Shown: in pieces, positions 8,894-17,200 of the stretch | Layout of the letters: every line of letters begins with the position of its first letter | How positions within the stretch are numbered: the first letter of the stretch is position 1 | Assembly (NCBI GenBank): GCA_934168205.1 | Contig: CAKPMX010000002.1 | Location: forward strand, 62,001 to 126,000 | Source of the DNA: an uncultured Bacilli bacterium | GTDB lineage: Bacteria; Bacillota_I; Bacilli_A; RF39; UBA660 | DNA length: 64,000 bases | Reading direction: 5' to 3' | Position numbers and translations under genes: made by a program | Notes under the pieces: model-generated | What the model saw: only the letters and a program-made list of their open reading frames with translations | Told to the model about the DNA's origin: nothing | The model's database searches: none

Positions 8894-10165
8894 ATGAAAT
8901 ACACTAAGAAAGATTTTGGTTCTTATAAATTACATTTAATTAACACCGATAAATTTAAAACTATTAAAGTAAGAGTTTCATTCCATAGAGTTATTAAAAA
9001 AGAAGAAATTACAATACGTAACATTTTATGTGATATGTTTATTCAGTCTAGTAAGAAATATAAAAGTAAAAGAGATTTAACTATTAAAGCTCAAGATCTA
9101 TATGCTGCTGATATACATACTACTAATTCACGCCTTGGAAATTATATTAATACTGACTTTTATTTATCAGTATTAAATGATAAATATACTGAGGAAGGTA
9201 ACTTTGCTTCTGCAATTGACTTTTTAAGCGAAATTATATTTAATCCTGATGTTAAGAATGATTCTTTTAATAAAGAAAAACTTGAAATAGTTAAAAGTAC
9301 TGCTAAAAGTGCATTAAATTCTATTAAAGAAGATGCTAGTAATTATAGTTTAATTAGAATGGCAGAGGTATTTGGAACTGGTGAACCTATTTCATATAGG
9401 ATGACTGGTTATATTGAAGATCTTGATAAAATTGATGGAAGTAATTTATATCAATATTATTTAGATATGATTAATAATGATTTAGTGGATATATTTGTTA
9501 TTGGTAATATAGATGAAAAAAGTGTTGCTGATTTAATAAAGAAATATTTTAAATTTAATGTTTTGAAAAAACGTACTGTTCCATTTATTGTTGAAGAGAA
9601 AAAAGCTCGTAGTAAGAAATTAATTGGAAAAGAGACTATTGATAATACACAATCTAAATTAGCTATTGCTTGTAGAGTATATGGACTTAGTGAGTATGAG
9701 AGAAATTATCCATTAACGTTATTTAATGTTATCTTTGGTGGATGTTCTGATTCTAAGTTATTTAAAGAAGTAAGAGAAGAAAATTCACTTTGTTATACGA
9801 TACATTCTTTTCCTAATAAGTTAGATAATGTTTTAATTATAAGAGCTGGAATTGATAGAGCTAATTATAAGAAAACAGTTAGTTTAATTGAAAAAGATCT
9901 AAGAGATATGTGTTTTGGTAAGTTTAAGCAAAGTGATATTGATATGGCTAAAGAATATCTTAATACAGCATTTGAAGAAATTGAAGATAGTCAAGGTAAG
10001 ATAATTGATAGTTATTTGATGATGGAATTACTTGGTACTGATGATATTGAAACTAAGAAAGAGAAAATAAAAAAGGTTACAAAAAATGAAATTGTTAAAG
10101 TTGCGAAAAAAGTAACAATTGATACGATATTTTATTTAGAGGGTGTTAAAGATGACAGAGATTGA
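8894..10165 (+). CDS. ymfF: M16-family protein YmfF (EF-P modification-associated)
   Basis: A 423-residue insulinase-like protein made of two M16-type halves. It lacks the HxxEH zinc motif, as expected for the inactive YmfF partner of a YmfF/YmfH pair. In Bacillus subtilis both genes are linked genetically to maturation of EF-P Lys32 (5-aminopentanolation); the biochemical role there is unclear. Ribosome site GAGGAG precedes the ATG. It overlaps ymfH by 14 bp, indicating translational coupling. The order ftsK/spoIIIE, (deoD), ymfF, ymfH matches Bacillus synteny apart from the inserted deoD. Confidence 0.88.
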   Translation: MKYTKKDFGSYKLHLINTDKFKTIKVRVSFHRVIKKEEITIRNILCDMFIQSSKKYKSKRDLTIKAQDLYAADIHTTNSRLGNYINTDFYLSVLNDKYTEEGNFASAIDFLSEIIFNPDVKNDSFNKEKLEIVKSTAKSALNSIKEDASNYSLIRMAEVFGTGEPISYRMTGYIEDLDKIDGSNLYQYYLDMINNDLVDIFVIGNIDEKSVADLIKKYFKFNVLKKRTVPFIVEEKKARSKKLIGKETIDNTQSKLAIACRVYGLSEYERNYPLTLFNVIFGGCSDSKLFKEVREENSLCYTIHSFPNKLDNVLIIRAGIDRANYKKTVSLIEKDLRDMCFGKFKQSDIDMAKEYLNTAFEEIEDSQGKIIDSYLMMELLGTDDIETKKEKIKKVTKNEIVKVAKKVTIDTIFYLEGVKDDRD

Positions 10166-11426
10166 GTTAAAAGGATTAGATGTTAGTTGTTATAAAGAAG
10201 TTTTGAATAATGGATTAGGAGTTTATTTAATACCCTATTCTAATAAGAAAAATTATTTTATGGCCTATGCAACTAGATTTGGTTCTGAGACTACTGAATT
10301 TATTCCATATGGCGAGAAAAAAATAGTTAGAGTTCCAGATGGAGTAGCACATTTCTTGGAACATAAGATGTTTGAACAAGAAGATGGAGTAGATCCATTT
10401 ACTTATTTTTCTAGGTCTGGTACTGGTGCTAATGCATTTACTTCTTTTGATAGAACACAGTATATATGTTATGGTACAAAGAACTTTTATGATAATTTAG
10501 AGTTTTTGATGAACTATGTTAATTCTCCTTATTATACAGATGAAAATGTTGAAAAAGAAAAGGGAATTATTGCTGAAGAATTAAATATGTATGCTGATAT
10601 GCCAGATTGGCAAGTTGAGACAAAGTTAAGAGAAGCACTTTATGTTAATCATCCTAGAAGAGTAGATATTGGTGGTACTGTTTCTTCAATTATGAAAATT
10701 ACAACAGAAGACTTGTATACTTGTTATAATAATTTTTATAGTCCTAATAATATGTTTTTATTATTAGTTGGTAACTTTGATAAAGATAAGGCAAGTGAAG
10801 TTATTCATAATTTTATGGATAAAATAGATAATAAAGGTAAGCCAATAGTAGAAGAGATTTTAGAAGATGAAAACGTTAATACCAAAGAAGAAGTTTTCTA
10901 TACTAATATTAAAGTACCTAAAGTTGCGATAGGATTGAAGGTTCCTACTAGTAAACTTGGTGATTATGAAGATATAACTTTAGATTTATATTTACAAATG
11001 TTTACGACTTTGACATTTGGTGCTTCATCATTATTTAGAGAAAGACTTAGAAATAAAAAATTAATTAATAATATATCTTCTGATTGGGAAAGTATTTCGG
11101 GATTTAAAAATTATTTGGTAATTGCTTCTAGTAATGAGCCGGATAAATTTATTGCAGAATTTAAAAAAGAAATTGCTAATATTAAAATTGATGAGGCAGC
11201 AGTTAATAGAATGAAAAAAGTATGGATTGCTAATGAAGTTAAGCTTTTTGATTATGTTGATAGTGTTGCTAGTAACGTTGGTGATGACTTAATTAGATAT
11301 GGAGATATTATTCCAGATAAGATAGATAGAATAAGAAAAATGAATATTGATGAGATGAATGATATTATTTCTAAAATTGATTTTGATAATATTTGTTATA
11401 TTAAATGTCTTGGTAAAGAGTCATAG
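10152..11426 (+). CDS. ymfH: M16-family zinc peptidase-like protein YmfH (EF-P modification-associated)
   Basis: A 424-residue M16 protein with the inverted zinc motif HFLEH (H67, E70, H71) and a downstream Glu in EKGIIAEELNMY, so it should be the metal-binding partner of YmfF. A second, non-catalytic half follows (about 190-424). The ATG at 10152 is taken rather than the in-frame GTG at 10143, because it starts the family's MTEI..KGL pattern; GGGTG serves as the ribosome site. It presumably acts with YmfF and, by analogy with Bacillus, affects EF-P modification. The gene ends just upstream of the promoter of the RiPP leader. Confidence 0.9.
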   Translation: MTEIELKGLDVSCYKEVLNNGLGVYLIPYSNKKNYFMAYATRFGSETTEFIPYGEKKIVRVPDGVAHFLEHKMFEQEDGVDPFTYFSRSGTGANAFTSFDRTQYICYGTKNFYDNLEFLMNYVNSPYYTDENVEKEKGIIAEELNMYADMPDWQVETKLREALYVNHPRRVDIGGTVSSIMKITTEDLYTCYNNFYSPNNMFLLLVGNFDKDKASEVIHNFMDKIDNKGKPIVEEILEDENVNTKEEVFYTNIKVPKVAIGLKVPTSKLGDYEDITLDLYLQMFTTLTFGASSLFRERLRNKKLINNISSDWESISGFKNYLVIASSNEPDKFIAEFKKEIANIKIDEAAVNRMKKVWIANEVKLFDYVDSVASNVGDDLIRYGDIIPDKIDRIRKMNIDEMNDIISKIDFDNICYIKCLGKES

Positions 11427-11428
11427 TA

Positions 11429-11457
11429 TTGTAAAAAGTAACTTTTTGTGATATTAT
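11429..11457 (+). promoter_or_regulatory. Promoter of the RiPP leader transcript
   Basis: TTGTAA at 11429-11434 and TATTAT at 11452-11457, 17-bp spacing, immediately after the ymfH stop codon. Predicted start near 11464. Confidence 0.65.
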
Positions 11458-11466
11458 GTATATAGA

Positions 11467-11573
11467 TGAGGCAAGTCCTCATAAAATAAAAAGGAACATT
11501 CAATTTTGAACGGTTGGGTGTTGCCTTATGTTTTGCTACACCTAACTTTTCTTAGTTAGGTGATTTTCTTTTG
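11467..11573 (+). promoter_or_regulatory. Structured leader RNA with terminator and candidate antiterminator
   Basis: A closing helix pairs 11467-11474 (TGAGGCAA) with 11521-11528 (TTGCCTTA). Inside is a small hairpin TTCA/TGAA (11499-11502, 11507-11510). A terminator follows: CACCTAAC (11539-11546) with GTTAGGTG (11555-11562) and a T tail to 11572. The segment GTTGGGTG at 11513-11520 can also pair with the same CACCTAAC, which would block the terminator. That is the layout of an attenuator or riboswitch upstream of the Cys-rich peptide and radical SAM genes. It does not match any riboswitch class I can recall; a free-standing small RNA is the alternative. Confidence 0.55.
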
Positions 11574-11585
11574 AAATATGAAAAT

Positions 11586-11614
11586 TTGACAAAATTTGAC
11601 AAAAATGATATTAT
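11586..11614 (+). promoter_or_regulatory. Second promoter, directly ahead of the RiPP precursor gene
   Basis: TTGACA at 11586-11591 and TATTAT at 11609-11614 with 17-bp spacing. The predicted start (about 11621) leaves only a short leader carrying the GGAGGT site. A repeat of AAAATTTGAC (11581-11590 and 11591-11600) duplicates the -35 element. Confidence 0.7.
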
Positions 11615-11633
11615 ATTTTTGGAGGTTGACATT

Positions 11634-11729
11634 ATGGAATTTTTTGATGATGTTGTTCCAAGTTATACATTTTCATGTGCTTGTGATGATCAGGGATGCC
11701 AAGGGACTTGTCATGGCTGCGACAATTAA
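11634..11729 (+). CDS. Cys-rich RiPP precursor peptide (radical SAM-modified)
   Basis: A 31-residue peptide with a strong GGAGGT ribosome site 7 bases before its ATG. The N-terminal half is an acidic leader (MEFFDDVVPSYTFS). The C-terminal half has five cysteines, C15, C17, C22, C26 and C29, in the pattern CxC-x4-C-x3-C-x2-C. A radical SAM/SPASM maturase gene lies 65 bases downstream behind a hairpin. Such pairs make thioether-bridged peptides (sactipeptides or ranthipeptides). It is shorter than SCIFF (about 45 residues, six Cys) and I do not recognise its family. No exporter or leader peptidase gene is adjacent, so the product may stay in the cell or use a remote transporter. Confidence 0.82.
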   Translation: MEFFDDVVPSYTFSCACDDQGCQGTCHGCDN

Positions 11730-11742
11730 TTTCTTAATTAAT

Positions 11743-11780
11743 AAGTTGTCTATATTTTTGTATGGACAACTTTATTTCTC
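11743..11780 (+). terminator. Attenuator hairpin between RiPP precursor and maturase
   Basis: AAGTTGTC (11743-11750) pairs with GACAACTT (11765-11772); inner bases extend the stem to 12 bp with one G-U pair and a 6-base loop. The tail TATTTCTC is only partly T. It probably lets limited read-through to the maturase and so sets more precursor than enzyme. Confidence 0.7.
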
Positions 11781-11794
11781 GAGGGGTGTAAGTT

Positions 11795-13066
11795 ATGAAG
11801 TATAAAAAATCTAAATATAATATTTTTGTCCCTTATGAAGATTCAAAGACGATAATATTTAATTCTTTAACTGGATCTATTGGCTTATTTGATGAAGAGA
11901 CTATGGAAAAATATAATAATGATACTTTTTCTTTAGAAGAGACTGAATTATTATTAAAAAAAGGTATATTAGTTGATTGCGGTTATGATGAATTAAGTAA
12001 AGTTAATAATGACCGTGTTAATGGTATAAAATATACTAAAGGAAAATTTATAAGAGTATGGACAACGTCAGCATGTAATGCACGTTGTTATTATTGTTTT
12101 GAAAAAGGTATAGCAACTACTAAAATGACAAAGGAGACAGCAGATCAGTTAGTTGTTTTTATTGATAATATGTTAAATGATGGAGATAAATTAACTTTTG
12201 AATGGTTTGGGGGAGAACCTTTATTAAACGTAGAAATTATAGACTATATTATTGATAAACTTGAACCTATTTGTGTCCAAAAGAAGTGTAGATTAACTAG
12301 TACGATTATTAGTAATGGTAGTCTTATAACAGAAGAGATTGTCAATAAAATGATTAAAAAGTGGAATGTTAGTTATATTCAAATAACTCTTGATGGAGAT
12401 AAATATGACTATGATAGGGTTAAAAATTACTTTAATCCTAAAAAATTTAATTTTGATAAAATTATCGAAAATATAAAATTGCTATCTAAAAATAATATAC
12501 ATGTGTCTGTTAGAATGAATTATGATACTAATAATTATGATAGTTTAAATAATTTGATTGACTACTTATATAAGGAGCTGGCAGGTTTTAAAAATATTTT
12601 TTATTATGTATATCCGATATGGAGTTCATTAAATGACAAAGATGACTCTAGATTTATTTCTCAGTCGTTTGCTGATGATAAATTGTTATTGCTACTACAA
12701 AAAATAGCTTCATACAAATTAACTCCAATTCGTGAACTTGCTCGATTAAATTATAAAGTAAATCAATGTGTATCATGTAATATTAATAGTTATACAGTTT
12801 TACCAGATGGTAAGTTGGCAAAGTGCAGTGAAACTTTTAGACAAGTAATTGGTGATATTTGGAATGGCGTTACTGATACTGATGCATATAATTATTGGAC
12901 TAATACAGGCTTGGATAATAAGTGTGAGGAGTGTGTTTATTTACCATTATGTCAAGGTGGATGCAGATCTTCACATTTTACGGAGATGCCACAATGTTTT
13001 GTATATAAAGATATATTAGATGAAATTTTGAAATGGTATGTTTCTGATTTAAAAAAGCATAAATAG
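11795..13066 (+). CDS. Radical SAM/SPASM peptide maturase
   Basis: A 423-residue enzyme. Residues 1-80 look like the N-terminal recognition region of Cys-rich-peptide maturases (YNIFVPYEDSKTIIFNSLTG). The radical SAM core follows with CNARCYYC (C94, C98, C101) binding the SAM [4Fe-4S] cluster, plus WFGGEPLLN and QITLDGD. The C-terminal SPASM domain has CVSC, CSETF, CEEC and CQGGC cysteines for auxiliary clusters. It should install cross-links, most likely thioethers, on the cysteines of the 31-residue peptide upstream. Ribosome site GAGGGGTG precedes the ATG. Related enzymes include SCIFF maturases; bond type cannot be read from sequence. Confidence 0.9.
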   Translation: MKYKKSKYNIFVPYEDSKTIIFNSLTGSIGLFDEETMEKYNNDTFSLEETELLLKKGILVDCGYDELSKVNNDRVNGIKYTKGKFIRVWTTSACNARCYYCFEKGIATTKMTKETADQLVVFIDNMLNDGDKLTFEWFGGEPLLNVEIIDYIIDKLEPICVQKKCRLTSTIISNGSLITEEIVNKMIKKWNVSYIQITLDGDKYDYDRVKNYFNPKKFNFDKIIENIKLLSKNNIHVSVRMNYDTNNYDSLNNLIDYLYKELAGFKNIFYYVYPIWSSLNDKDDSRFISQSFADDKLLLLLQKIASYKLTPIRELARLNYKVNQCVSCNINSYTVLPDGKLAKCSETFRQVIGDIWNGVTDTDAYNYWTNTGLDNKCEECVYLPLCQGGCRSSHFTEMPQCFVYKDILDEILKWYVSDLKKHK

Positions 13067-13085
13067 TTGTCATTTATGTTTTTTT
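13058..13085 (+). terminator. Terminator of the RiPP operon
   Basis: CATAAAT (13058-13064) and ATTTATG (13072-13078) form a stem overlapping the maturase stop codon; seven T follow. Confidence 0.8.
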
Positions 13086-13139
13086 AGTTTTACTAATCAT
13101 TGATGATTATGTTATAATTATTTGACGAGGAAGATGTAT

Positions 13140-14936
13140 ATGAAACAAGAAAATATTAGAAATTTCTGTATTATTGCACATATTGATCATGGTAAAAGTA
13201 CTTTGGCAGATAGAATACTTGAAATTACTGGAGCAATACAAAAACGTGAGTTAAAAGAACAGATGCTTGATTCTATGGATATTGAAAGAGAAAGAGGAAT
13301 TACAATTAAATTAAATGCTGTTCAACTTACTTATAAATATAATAATGAAGAGTATTATTTACACTTAATAGATACACCAGGTCATGTTGATTTTTCGTAT
13401 GAAGTTTCACGTAGTTTAGCAGCTTGCGAAGGAGCAATACTGGTAGTTGATGCTGCTCAAGGGATAGAAGCTCAAACTCTTGCTAATTTGTATTTGGCTC
13501 TTGAAAATAATCTAACTATTATACCGGTTATTAATAAAATAGATTTACCTTCAGCTGATGTTGATAAGGTTATTGAAGAGTTAGAAATGATTGGTTTTGA
13601 AAAAGACGAGATAGTTTTAACTAGTGCTAAAAATGGTACTGGTATTAAAGAATTAGTAGAAAAAGTAATTGAAAAAGTTCCTGCTCCTAAGGGAAGTAAT
13701 GATAATAAATTACAAGGGCTTATTTTTGATAGTATTTTTGATGCTTATAAGGGTGTTGTTGTTTCAGTTAGAATAGTTAATGGTACATTAAAAGTAGGAG
13801 ATACCATTAGAATGATGGAAACTGGTGCTAGTTATGAAGTAACTTCTATTCATATTAATACACCTAAGGAAGTAAAGAAGAATGAATTAGTATCTGGAGA
13901 AGTTGGATTTATTTGTGCTAGTATAAAGAATATTGGCGATGTTAGAGTAGGAGATACTGTTACTTTAGAAAAGAATCCAGCAGATAGTAAATTACCTGGA
14001 TATAAACCTATGAAATCAATGGTTTTCTGTGGAGTTTATCCTATTGATACTTCTAAATTTGAGGACTTAAGAGAAGCTTTAGAAAAACTAAAATTAAATG
14101 ATGCATCACTTGTTTTTGAACCAGAGACTTCTTCGGCTTTAGGATTTGGTTTTAGATGTGGTTTTTTAGGACTTTTACACTTAGAAATAGTCAAAGAGCG
14201 TGTTACTAGAGAATTTAATATAGATTTAATAACAACAGCTCCTTCGGTTGTTTATGAGGCTATTTTAAATAATGATGAAAAGATATTAGTTGATGCTCCT
14301 AATAAATTACCAGATAAAGGTAAGATGAAAGAAGTATTGGAGCCTTTTATTAAAACTAGTATATTTACGCCTAAAGAATACATTGGTCCTATTATGAAGT
14401 TATGTCAAGATAAGAGAGGTATTTATATAAATATGGAATATATTGATACTAGTCGTGTTAATATACATTATGAATTACCATTATCTGAAATTGTTTATGA
14501 TTTCTTTGATAAGTTAAAATCTTATACTAAAGGTTATGCTTCATTTGATTATGAAGTCATTGGTTATAAGAAAAGTGATTTAGTTAAAATGGATATTTTA
14601 TTAAATGGTGAAGTGGTTGATGCTTTAAGTGTTATAGTTCATAAAGATTTTGCTTATCAACGTGGTAGAAGTGTGGTTGAAAAGTTAAAAGAATCTATAC
14701 CTAGACAGTTATTTGAAATTCCAATTCAGGCTGCGATAGGTAATCATGTTATTGCGAGAAGTACTGTTAAAGCACTTCGAAAAGATGTTTTAGCTAAATG
14801 TTATGGTGGAGATGTTACTCGTAAGAAAAAGCTTCTAGAGAAGCAAAAAGAAGGTAAAAAGAGAATGAAACAAATAGGTAGTGTAGAATTGCCACAGGAA
14901 GCATTTATGAGTGTTTTAAGTATGGATGAGGTGTAA
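13140..14936 (+). CDS. lepA: Elongation factor 4 (LepA)
   Basis: A 598-residue translational GTPase. G motifs: AHIDHGKST (P loop), RGITIK (switch), DTPGHVDF, and NKIDLP. LepA-specific elements are the CGFLGLLH segment and the C-terminal domain with QRGRSVVEKLKESIPRQLFEIPIQA (split) and the KVLAKCYGGD-like turn (DVLAKCYGGDVTRKKKLLEKQ). It acts on ribosomes in initiation or back-translocation. ATG at 13140 is chosen because GAGGAAG lies 6 bases before it; the ATG at 13134 touches that site and a TTG at 13122 is upstream of it. A TATAAT at 13113-13118 is the likely -10. Confidence 0.98.
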   Translation: MKQENIRNFCIIAHIDHGKSTLADRILEITGAIQKRELKEQMLDSMDIERERGITIKLNAVQLTYKYNNEEYYLHLIDTPGHVDFSYEVSRSLAACEGAILVVDAAQGIEAQTLANLYLALENNLTIIPVINKIDLPSADVDKVIEELEMIGFEKDEIVLTSAKNGTGIKELVEKVIEKVPAPKGSNDNKLQGLIFDSIFDAYKGVVVSVRIVNGTLKVGDTIRMMETGASYEVTSIHINTPKEVKKNELVSGEVGFICASIKNIGDVRVGDTVTLEKNPADSKLPGYKPMKSMVFCGVYPIDTSKFEDLREALEKLKLNDASLVFEPETSSALGFGFRCGFLGLLHLEIVKERVTREFNIDLITTAPSVVYEAILNNDEKILVDAPNKLPDKGKMKEVLEPFIKTSIFTPKEYIGPIMKLCQDKRGIYINMEYIDTSRVNIHYELPLSEIVYDFFDKLKSYTKGYASFDYEVIGYKKSDLVKMDILLNGEVVDALSVIVHKDFAYQRGRSVVEKLKESIPRQLFEIPIQAAIGNHVIARSTVKALRKDVLAKCYGGDVTRKKKLLEKQKEGKKRMKQIGSVELPQEAFMSVLSMDEV

Positions 14937-14939
14937 GAG

Positions 14940-15449
14940 ATGCTTGGTGAAGAGAAATTAAGATTAAAGATGCAGTTTGCATATGAAGTTGGAAAATTGT
15001 TTATAAAAGCAGGATGTTCTTCTACTGATTTAGGAGCTGCAACAGAAATACCTAAGGCAACTATTAAAAGATGTTTAAAAACAGTTAGAGAAAGAGGTAG
15101 CGATATTTTATTATTGTTATCGGATATTAGTGAAGAAGAACTTTCACGATTACAAGAAAAAATTAATGAGCAGACTAAAGATAATAAGCAATTAAACAGA
15201 TGGACTCAAGGAATTTCTTTTGAAGAATTAAAAACTGATATAGAAAAAGTAGGAGATCTTTATAAGCAAACTAATGGAATTATTTCTGATGATACAAAGA
15301 GTACTGTTGTTGGACTTGTTGTTAATGGAGAAGCAGCTTATAGAGCTATCGCAACTAGTCAAGGTATATCATTGGGATCTGTTGCTGGAATTATGAAAAA
15401 GTCAGGTATGAAAAAAGATGATGATGTGAAGGGAAGTAGTCATAAGTAA
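14940..15449 (+). CDS. Hypothetical protein with two HTH-like segments, in the lepA-hemW operon
   Basis: A 169-residue, mostly helical protein. Residues 13-45 (YEVGKLFIKAG, then AATEIPKATIKRCLKTV) read as a helix-turn-helix resembling SpoIIID-type domains. A second similar unit is at about 128-160 (GEAAYRAIATSQGISLGSVAGIM). Charged helices lie between. It might be a DNA-binding regulator, but I know no family that matches the whole length. It starts three bases after the lepA stop and its TAA overlaps the hemW ATG by one base, so the three genes are co-transcribed. Confidence 0.7.
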   Translation: MLGEEKLRLKMQFAYEVGKLFIKAGCSSTDLGAATEIPKATIKRCLKTVRERGSDILLLLSDISEEELSRLQEKINEQTKDNKQLNRWTQGISFEELKTDIEKVGDLYKQTNGIISDDTKSTVVGLVVNGEAAYRAIATSQGISLGSVAGIMKKSGMKKDDDVKGSSHK

Positions 15450-16549
15450 TGACTGAAGCGGTATATATACATATTCCATTTTGTGAGAAGATTTGTTCTT
15501 ACTGTGACTTTTGTAAAGTACTTTATAATGAAAAGTTAGTTGACAAATATTTAGATTCTTTGGAAAATGAAATTAAAAAAAGATATTTAGGAGAAAAAAT
15601 AAAAACATTATATATTGGTGGTGGTACTCCTTCTTCATTAAATATTATACAACTTACAAGATTATTTGAAATAACAAATATTTTTGATAAAGAGTCATTA
15701 GAAGAGTTTACAATAGAAGCTAATTTTGAAAGTACTACATTTGAGAAGTTAGATCTATTTAAAAAAAATGGAGTTAATAGACTTAGTTTTGGATTAGAGT
15801 CTACTAATAAAAAACATTTAGAGTTTTTAAATAGAGATTTTGATAAGATTCATGTTAGAAATATAGTTAATTATGCTAAGAATATAGGTATTAATAATAT
15901 TAATATAGATTTAATATATGCTCTTAAAGATGAGACTACTGAAGAATTAAAAGAAGATTTAGATTTTATTATTGATTTAGATATTAAACATATTTCTACT
16001 TATTCATTAATAATTGAGAAGAATACTTTACTTAGTGTTTTGAATACTAAGAATATTTCAGAAGACTTGGATTTAGAAATGTATAAGCTTATTTGTAAGT
16101 ATTTAAAAAATAATGACTTTTATCATTATGAAATTAGTAATTTTTGTAAGGAAGGTTATGAATCTAAACATAATACTGTATATTGGAAAAATTTACATTA
16201 TTATGGATTTGGCCTAGGAGCTAGTTCTTATGTTTTAGATGAGAGGATTACTAATACGAGGTCTTTTAATAAGTATTTTATGGGAGATTATGTTTCTTCA
16301 ATAGAGAACGTTAGTAGAGAAGACAATATTGAATATGAAATAATGTTAGGACTTAGGATGAGTAATGGAATAAATAAGAAAAAATTTTATTATGAGTTTG
16401 GCAAAAATATAGATGAATGTTATAATTATTCTAGACTTATTAATGATGGATTTATTATAGATGATAAGGAAAATGTTTATATTCCAGAATCAAAGTTTTA
16501 TATAAGTAATGAGATAATTGTAGAATTTATTAGAGGTGAAGTAGTATGA
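15449..16549 (+). CDS. hemW: HemW-like radical SAM protein (heme chaperone / former oxygen-independent CPO homologue)
   Basis: A 366-residue radical SAM protein beginning TEAVYIHIPFCEKICSYCDF in two parts, with CxxxCxxC cluster ligands, then LYIGGGTPSSL, RLSFGLES and the HNTVYWKNLHYYGFGLGASSY pattern. The extra Cys of the HemN oxidase is absent, which places it with HemW, a heme-binding chaperone, and not with coproporphyrinogen dehydrogenase. No heme biosynthesis gene is in the window, so what it serves here is open. lepA-hemW linkage is common in Firmicutes. It overlaps the next gene by 4 bases (ATGA). Confidence 0.92.
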   Translation: MTEAVYIHIPFCEKICSYCDFCKVLYNEKLVDKYLDSLENEIKKRYLGEKIKTLYIGGGTPSSLNIIQLTRLFEITNIFDKESLEEFTIEANFESTTFEKLDLFKKNGVNRLSFGLESTNKKHLEFLNRDFDKIHVRNIVNYAKNIGINNINIDLIYALKDETTEELKEDLDFIIDLDIKHISTYSLIIEKNTLLSVLNTKNISEDLDLEMYKLICKYLKNNDFYHYEISNFCKEGYESKHNTVYWKNLHYYGFGLGASSYVLDERITNTRSFNKYFMGDYVSSIENVSREDNIEYEIMLGLRMSNGINKKKFYYEFGKNIDECYNYSRLINDGFIIDDKENVYIPESKFYISNEIIVEFIRGEVV

Positions 16550-17127
16550 ATAAAAGTTTAAAGTTTTCTAAAGAGCTTGAATATATTAAAAGTGAGAAAA
16601 TAAAAAATGCTTGTCAAAAAATGATAGAATTGTTGCCAGATTACTTTTTTGAAGTACCAGCATCTTCAACTGGTAAATATCATCCAGAGTATGCATTAGG
16701 AGAAGGTGGACTTTTACGTCATACTAAGGCTGCTGTTAGAATTGCCTATGAATTATTAAATGATCCTTGTATAGGGGATAAGTATACACAAGATGAGAAA
16801 GATTTGATGATAATGGCTTTAATTTTACATGATGGTTTAAAATCTGGTCTTAACCATGAAAAATATACAAGATTTGATCATCCTATTTTAATAGCTGATT
16901 ATATAATGGATAATGAAGAAGAACTTGGACTTGAAGTAGAGGAAATCGAATTTTTATGTGATGTAGTTAAGACACATATGGGCTCTTGGACTACAGATTA
17001 TAATGGAGTAGAAGTATTAGAAAAGCCAAAGACAAAATATCAAAACTTTGTGCATATGTGTGATTATTTAGCAAGCCGTAAATGTTTATTAGTACCTTTT
17101 GATAAGAATGATGATATTAGTGTTTAA
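16546..17127 (+). CDS. HD-domain phosphohydrolase-like protein
   Basis: A 193-residue protein with the spaced HD pattern: His in GGLLRHTKAAVRIA (about residue 60), the HD dyad in ALILHDGLKSG, and later His residues in RFDHPILIADYI and VVKTHMGSW. HD proteins hydrolyse phosphoester or nucleotide substrates with bound metal. The substrate is not evident; it is shorter than RelA/SpoT or YqeK. The ATGA overlap with hemW and the terminator at its end place it last in the lepA operon. Confidence 0.82.
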   Translation: MNKSLKFSKELEYIKSEKIKNACQKMIELLPDYFFEVPASSTGKYHPEYALGEGGLLRHTKAAVRIAYELLNDPCIGDKYTQDEKDLMIMALILHDGLKSGLNHEKYTRFDHPILIADYIMDNEEELGLEVEEIEFLCDVVKTHMGSWTTDYNGVEVLEKPKTKYQNFVHMCDYLASRKCLLVPFDKNDDISV

Positions 17128-17145
17128 TTGTCATCATTTTCTTTT
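17107..17145 (+). terminator. Terminator of the lepA-hemW-HD operon
   Basis: AATGATGA (17107-17114) and TCATCATT (17131-17138) pair across a 16-base loop that holds the stop codon; TTCTTTT follows. Confidence 0.7.
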
Positions 17146-17200
17146 GTTCAACTTGATACTGTAAAGAAATTTTGATATACTAAAAAAGAAGGGTGAAGTT

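Noticed and set aside
11596..11805. A 69-codon plus-strand frame over the RiPP precursor
   Set aside because: It is in a different frame from the 31-residue peptide, starts inside the promoter and has no ribosome site of its own.
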